The translations under genes were made by a program, and so were the position numbers. The notes beneath the pieces were generated by a model. That model searched no databases, was not told where the DNA came from, and saw nothing but the letters and a program-made list of their open reading frames with translations. 5,966 nucleotides of DNA, from the NCBI GenBank assembly GCA_029858465.1, contig JAOUEZ010000083.1, forward strand, positions 1-5,966, written 5' to 3'. Numbering within the stretch: the first letter of the stretch is position 1; each line of letters starts with the position of its first letter. Shown here one piece after another: positions 3,555-5,966 of the stretch. This stretch comes from Thermoplasmata archaeon (GTDB lineage: Archaea > Thermoplasmatota > Thermoplasmata > UBA10834 > DTMW01).

Positions 3555-5966
3555 TCAGACCCAGATCTCTATCCTTGGTGACGGTTCAGAGACAAGCCAT
3601 GGGAGTCCTGCCACTGTCTGAACGATCGGATAGAACGGACCGTTGATCTTCAGATCGCCAGTCCCAGCATCCACGATCGCCGTTCCGGCTGGACATCCCA
3701 CCGGGTGCAGAGATGCGTTCCCGAACTTTTCCAGCAATCTGAGGCCGTCCCAGTATCCACCATATTCTGGTCCGAAAGCTTTGCTCGAGTAGTTGCCGAG
3801 CATCGGCGATGGCAGGTAGCCGATGGCCAAGCATGTCGGCCTCTCGATTATCAGCGTCTCGCCTAGCACCATAGACCAGACATTAGGCGTATAGTCGTAA
3901 TCCATAGGCAATCCGTAGGCGCTGCTGCCGGGATCCCATGACACATACTGCAGATCCCTGCTGGAGTAAGGATCTATTTCGGATTTAGTCACAGAGATAG
4001 CTGCCATATAGTCAGATTTGATGTTCTCCCATCTCCACGCGGCTGTGCCGGCTGGTGCCGTGTCAGACTTCCAGGCCCTGAATCCGTACACTACGCCGCA
4101 ATCGAGCGAAACATTCGCATGCGTCTCCTCGATGTCAAGGCTCATGTTGAAGTCCTCGTACCAGCACTCATAAGGTATCAGGCCATAAGCCGTTCCGTTC
4201 GGGTAGACATTGCCGTACGACTCTCCGCCCCAGTACAGCTGCCTCATGAGCAGAATATCCTCTCCGTATCCGATTCTCCAGAATTGGAATGATACACTCC
4301 CATCAGCCCACTCGTTTAGCCAGAACTCGGAATTCCAGTATCCCTGGTTGATCGGATAGCCGTCATCGGACGCCCTGATATCGACCCTGCCGCTGTTGAG
4401 CGTATAGCCGCTCTCGTTGGTCCACCAGATCCATTCCCAGTTGTCGTATCCGATCGTATAGTTGTTGATTGCCCACCAAGCAGGCACATCCGCTTCTGAG
4501 ACAGGCAGATCTATCAGATGAGCAGCTGAAGTCCTGTCCATCGTGAGATTTCCGGTTATGTAGTACTCCCAGCCGTCCTTGGCGTTGTATTGTCCAAGAG
4601 AAATCTTACCTTGCTGGTATAGAGCCCAAAGCTGAGCATCGCTCTGATACTGATAGCTCACATCGTAATGAGCGTTGCCCGTAGTGCCGGCCGTCGGGTT
4701 CATCCTCGGCACGAATGTCGGGTTGGTTATGCGTATCTCGTTGACATTCCGCGCCTCGACATTTAGCCTATATGTGGTCGTCAGCTCTGCCTCGGTGACT
4801 TGTGTGCCAGGTCTGTAGATTTCGACCACCGGAGTTGTATTTCTGTACGGCTCGTCCATCAGTGAGTAATATATCATTCTGCGTTTCCAATAATCGTACA
4901 ATGGATATTCGAAAATGTCATATATTCTGAATTCTACAGTTCTCTGATTAGCGCTGGCGAACTCGCTGCTCGTCATTGTATCCAAGGTTGCATCGATTCT
5001 GTACGCGCCTGCATTTGCAAAAGATACAGACACTAATCCGACACCGTTCGTTATCGTCGCATTTGCAGGAAGGGTAACTCCGACGGTTTCGTTGCATGAC
5101 AGATCGACCGTTCCGCTGTAGGTCGAGACCAGCGAGCCTTGTCCGTCGACGACTCTTATTGTCAATGTCGTGGTCTCTCCCGGAAGCAGGGAGTGCCTGT
5201 CAAGGGAGAGCGCAATATTTCTCGCGCCTGCAGGAACGACTTGGATGCTCTGAGTCACTGGAAAACTAGAATTGCCGTTGTTATCTTGGACTGTGAGCGT
5301 TATTGAATAGGTGCCTGTTGCTGCCCAAGTGTGGCTAGGAGTGGCCCCTGTCCCAGTCCCAGTGTCGCCGTAGTCCCAATAGTATGAGGCAATAGAGTTC
5401 CCTTCGTCCGTGGGATAGGACATCAATCCGCTCAATTGCGCAGCCTGTCCGACAATCGCAATGCTGGGAGAGACAATCTTTGCAACGGGTACACCTGGTT
5501 GGTTGACTATTGATATCTTGTATGTCGCTTGGTCGCTCATAGGAACAATATAATTGTCATCCGTGACAGTCAATGTGACTTTGTAGACGCCATATACATC
5601 TGGATAGGTATGGAAAACAATGGCACCATATCCCATCTGTCCATCACCGAAGTCCCATGTATAGTTGGCTATCATCCCATCGGGATCGCTCGAGAAGCTG
5701 CCGTCGAATATCATCGGTATGCCTCTATAGCCCACACCTGAAGATCTTATTACTGCGTTAGGCTGATAGTTCTCAGATACAACAGTAACGCGCAGGTGGT
5801 CGGTGTTAGTGAGACCATCATTGTCGGTCGCGGTTAAAGATATGAGATAGATGCCTTCCGCCATGTATTTGTGAGTGATGACAGGGTCAGTATAGGTCGC
5901 TCCATCGCCCATATTCCAGAACCAGGATACAATTTGACCGTCGATATCCCAAGAGCTGCTGCCGTT
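3555..5966 (-). CDS. Large secreted PKD-domain protein with unassigned aromatic-rich C-terminal region, N-terminus beyond window
   Basis: 803 residues are visible (numbered from the right edge) and the frame is open through that edge; an ATG at 5912 is internal, inside a PKD domain. At least three PKD domains occur: about 1-64 (cut), 69-155 and 160-244. They carry the family's Tyr/Phe-x-Trp-Asp/Asn-x-Gly-Asp signature (Trp104-Asp-Phe-Gly-Asp; Tyr-Trp-Asp-Tyr-Gly-Asp at 196-201) and end in Leu-Thr-x-Thr/Gln-Asp-Asn strands. An Ig-like beta-sandwich follows at about 248-345. The remaining 346-803 is rich in Trp, Tyr, Asn and Gly and I do not recognise it. About 13 N-x-S/T sequons (for example near 101, 292, 302, 376, 473, 502, 517, 590, 607, 618, 725 and 750) and few Cys point to an exported glycoprotein. 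No C-terminal membrane anchor or sorting signal is seen; the protein ends in Glu-Ile-Trp-Val. PKD domains usually mediate binding at the cell surface, so an S-layer-associated, adhesive or polymer-binding role is likely. No catalytic motif is evident. Confidence 0.88.
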   Translation of the reverse strand, partial: NGSSSWDIDGQIVSWFWNMGDGATYTDPVITHKYMAEGIYLISLTATDNDGLTNTDHLRVTVVSENYQPNAVIRSSGVGYRGIPMIFDGSFSSDPDGMIANYTWDFGDGQMGYGAIVFHTYPDVYGVYKVTLTVTDDNYIVPMSDQATYKISIVNQPGVPVAKIVSPSIAIVGQAAQLSGLMSYPTDEGNSIASYYWDYGDTGTGTGATPSHTWAATGTYSITLTVQDNNGNSSFPVTQSIQVVPAGARNIALSLDRHSLLPGETTTLTIRVVDGQGSLVSTYSGTVDLSCNETVGVTLPANATITNGVGLVSVSFANAGAYRIDATLDTMTSSEFASANQRTVEFRIYDIFEYPLYDYWKRRMIYYSLMDEPYRNTTPVVEIYRPGTQVTEAELTTTYRLNVEARNVNEIRITNPTFVPRMNPTAGTTGNAHYDVSYQYQSDAQLWALYQQGKISLGQYNAKDGWEYYITGNLTMDRTSAAHLIDLPVSEADVPAWWAINNYTIGYDNWEWIWWTNESGYTLNSGRVDIRASDDGYPINQGYWNSEFWLNEWADGSVSFQFWRIGYGEDILLMRQLYWGGESYGNVYPNGTAYGLIPYECWYEDFNMSLDIEETHANVSLDCGVVYGFRAWKSDTAPAGTAAWRWENIKSDYMAAISVTKSEIDPYSSRDLQYVSWDPGSSAYGLPMDYDYTPNVWSMVLGETLIIERPTCLAIGYLPSPMLGNYSSKAFGPEYGGYWDGLRLLEKFGNASLHPVGCPAGTAIVDAGTGDLKINGPFYPIVQTVAGLPWLVSEPSPRIEIWV

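Noticed and set aside
5910..5912. ATG at 5912 as start of the PKD-domain protein
   Set aside because: It falls inside the Trp-Asn-Met-Gly-Asp signature of a PKD domain, and the frame stays open to the window edge with matching PKD sequence before it.
1..5966. Defence system, CRISPR array, mobile element or tRNA
   Set aside because: No spaced repeats, transposase or integrase motifs, terminal inverted repeats or cloverleaf sequences were found on either strand by eye.

Overview
The window most likely comes from an archaeon of the Thermoplasmatota, for example a relative of the Methanomassiliicoccales. The evidence is a DUF835 gene (a family concentrated in Thermoplasmata and Thermococci), an HdrD/GlcF-like Fe-S protein of archaeal type, archaeal TATA/BRE-like promoters, one gene that appears leaderless, GGTG/GGAG-type ribosome binding sites, and a large PKD-domain surface protein. 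No rRNA, tRNA or clear marker gene is present, so the placement is an inference.

Layout from left to right. 1-805 (minus) is the N-terminal part of a CCG-domain Fe-S oxidoreductase subunit that runs off the left edge. It reads as an unbroken frame of 268 residues. 877-1920 (minus) is a serine beta-lactamase-fold protein just upstream of it in the same direction, so the two may share a transcript. The active-site serine and SDN motif of the lactamase-like protein are present, but the catalytic Lys of SxxK is Gln. 1921-2131 is a divergent promoter region. The minus-strand side has a BRE/TATA pair and a leader of about 95 nt holding two small hairpins and a strong ribosome binding site. The plus-strand side has a TATA box placed for leaderless transcription of the HAD phosphatase gene at 2132-2812.

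The HAD gene meets a DUF835 gene (2822-3394, minus) tail to tail with only 9 bp between them. 3395-3554 holds the DUF835 promoter and a perfect 9-bp stem-loop followed by a U-rich tract, the likely terminator of the gene to its right. 3555-5966 (minus) is the C-terminal 803 residues of a very large secreted protein: at least three PKD domains, one Ig-like domain and a Trp/Tyr-rich C-terminal region of about 460 residues that I do not recognise. Its start lies beyond the right edge.

Nothing here links all the genes into one pathway. The most unusual points are the Gln-substituted lactamase-like protein beside an Fe-S protein whose second cluster motif has Asp in place of a Cys, and the unassigned aromatic-rich domain. 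I see no mobile element, CRISPR array, RNA gene or recognised defence system.
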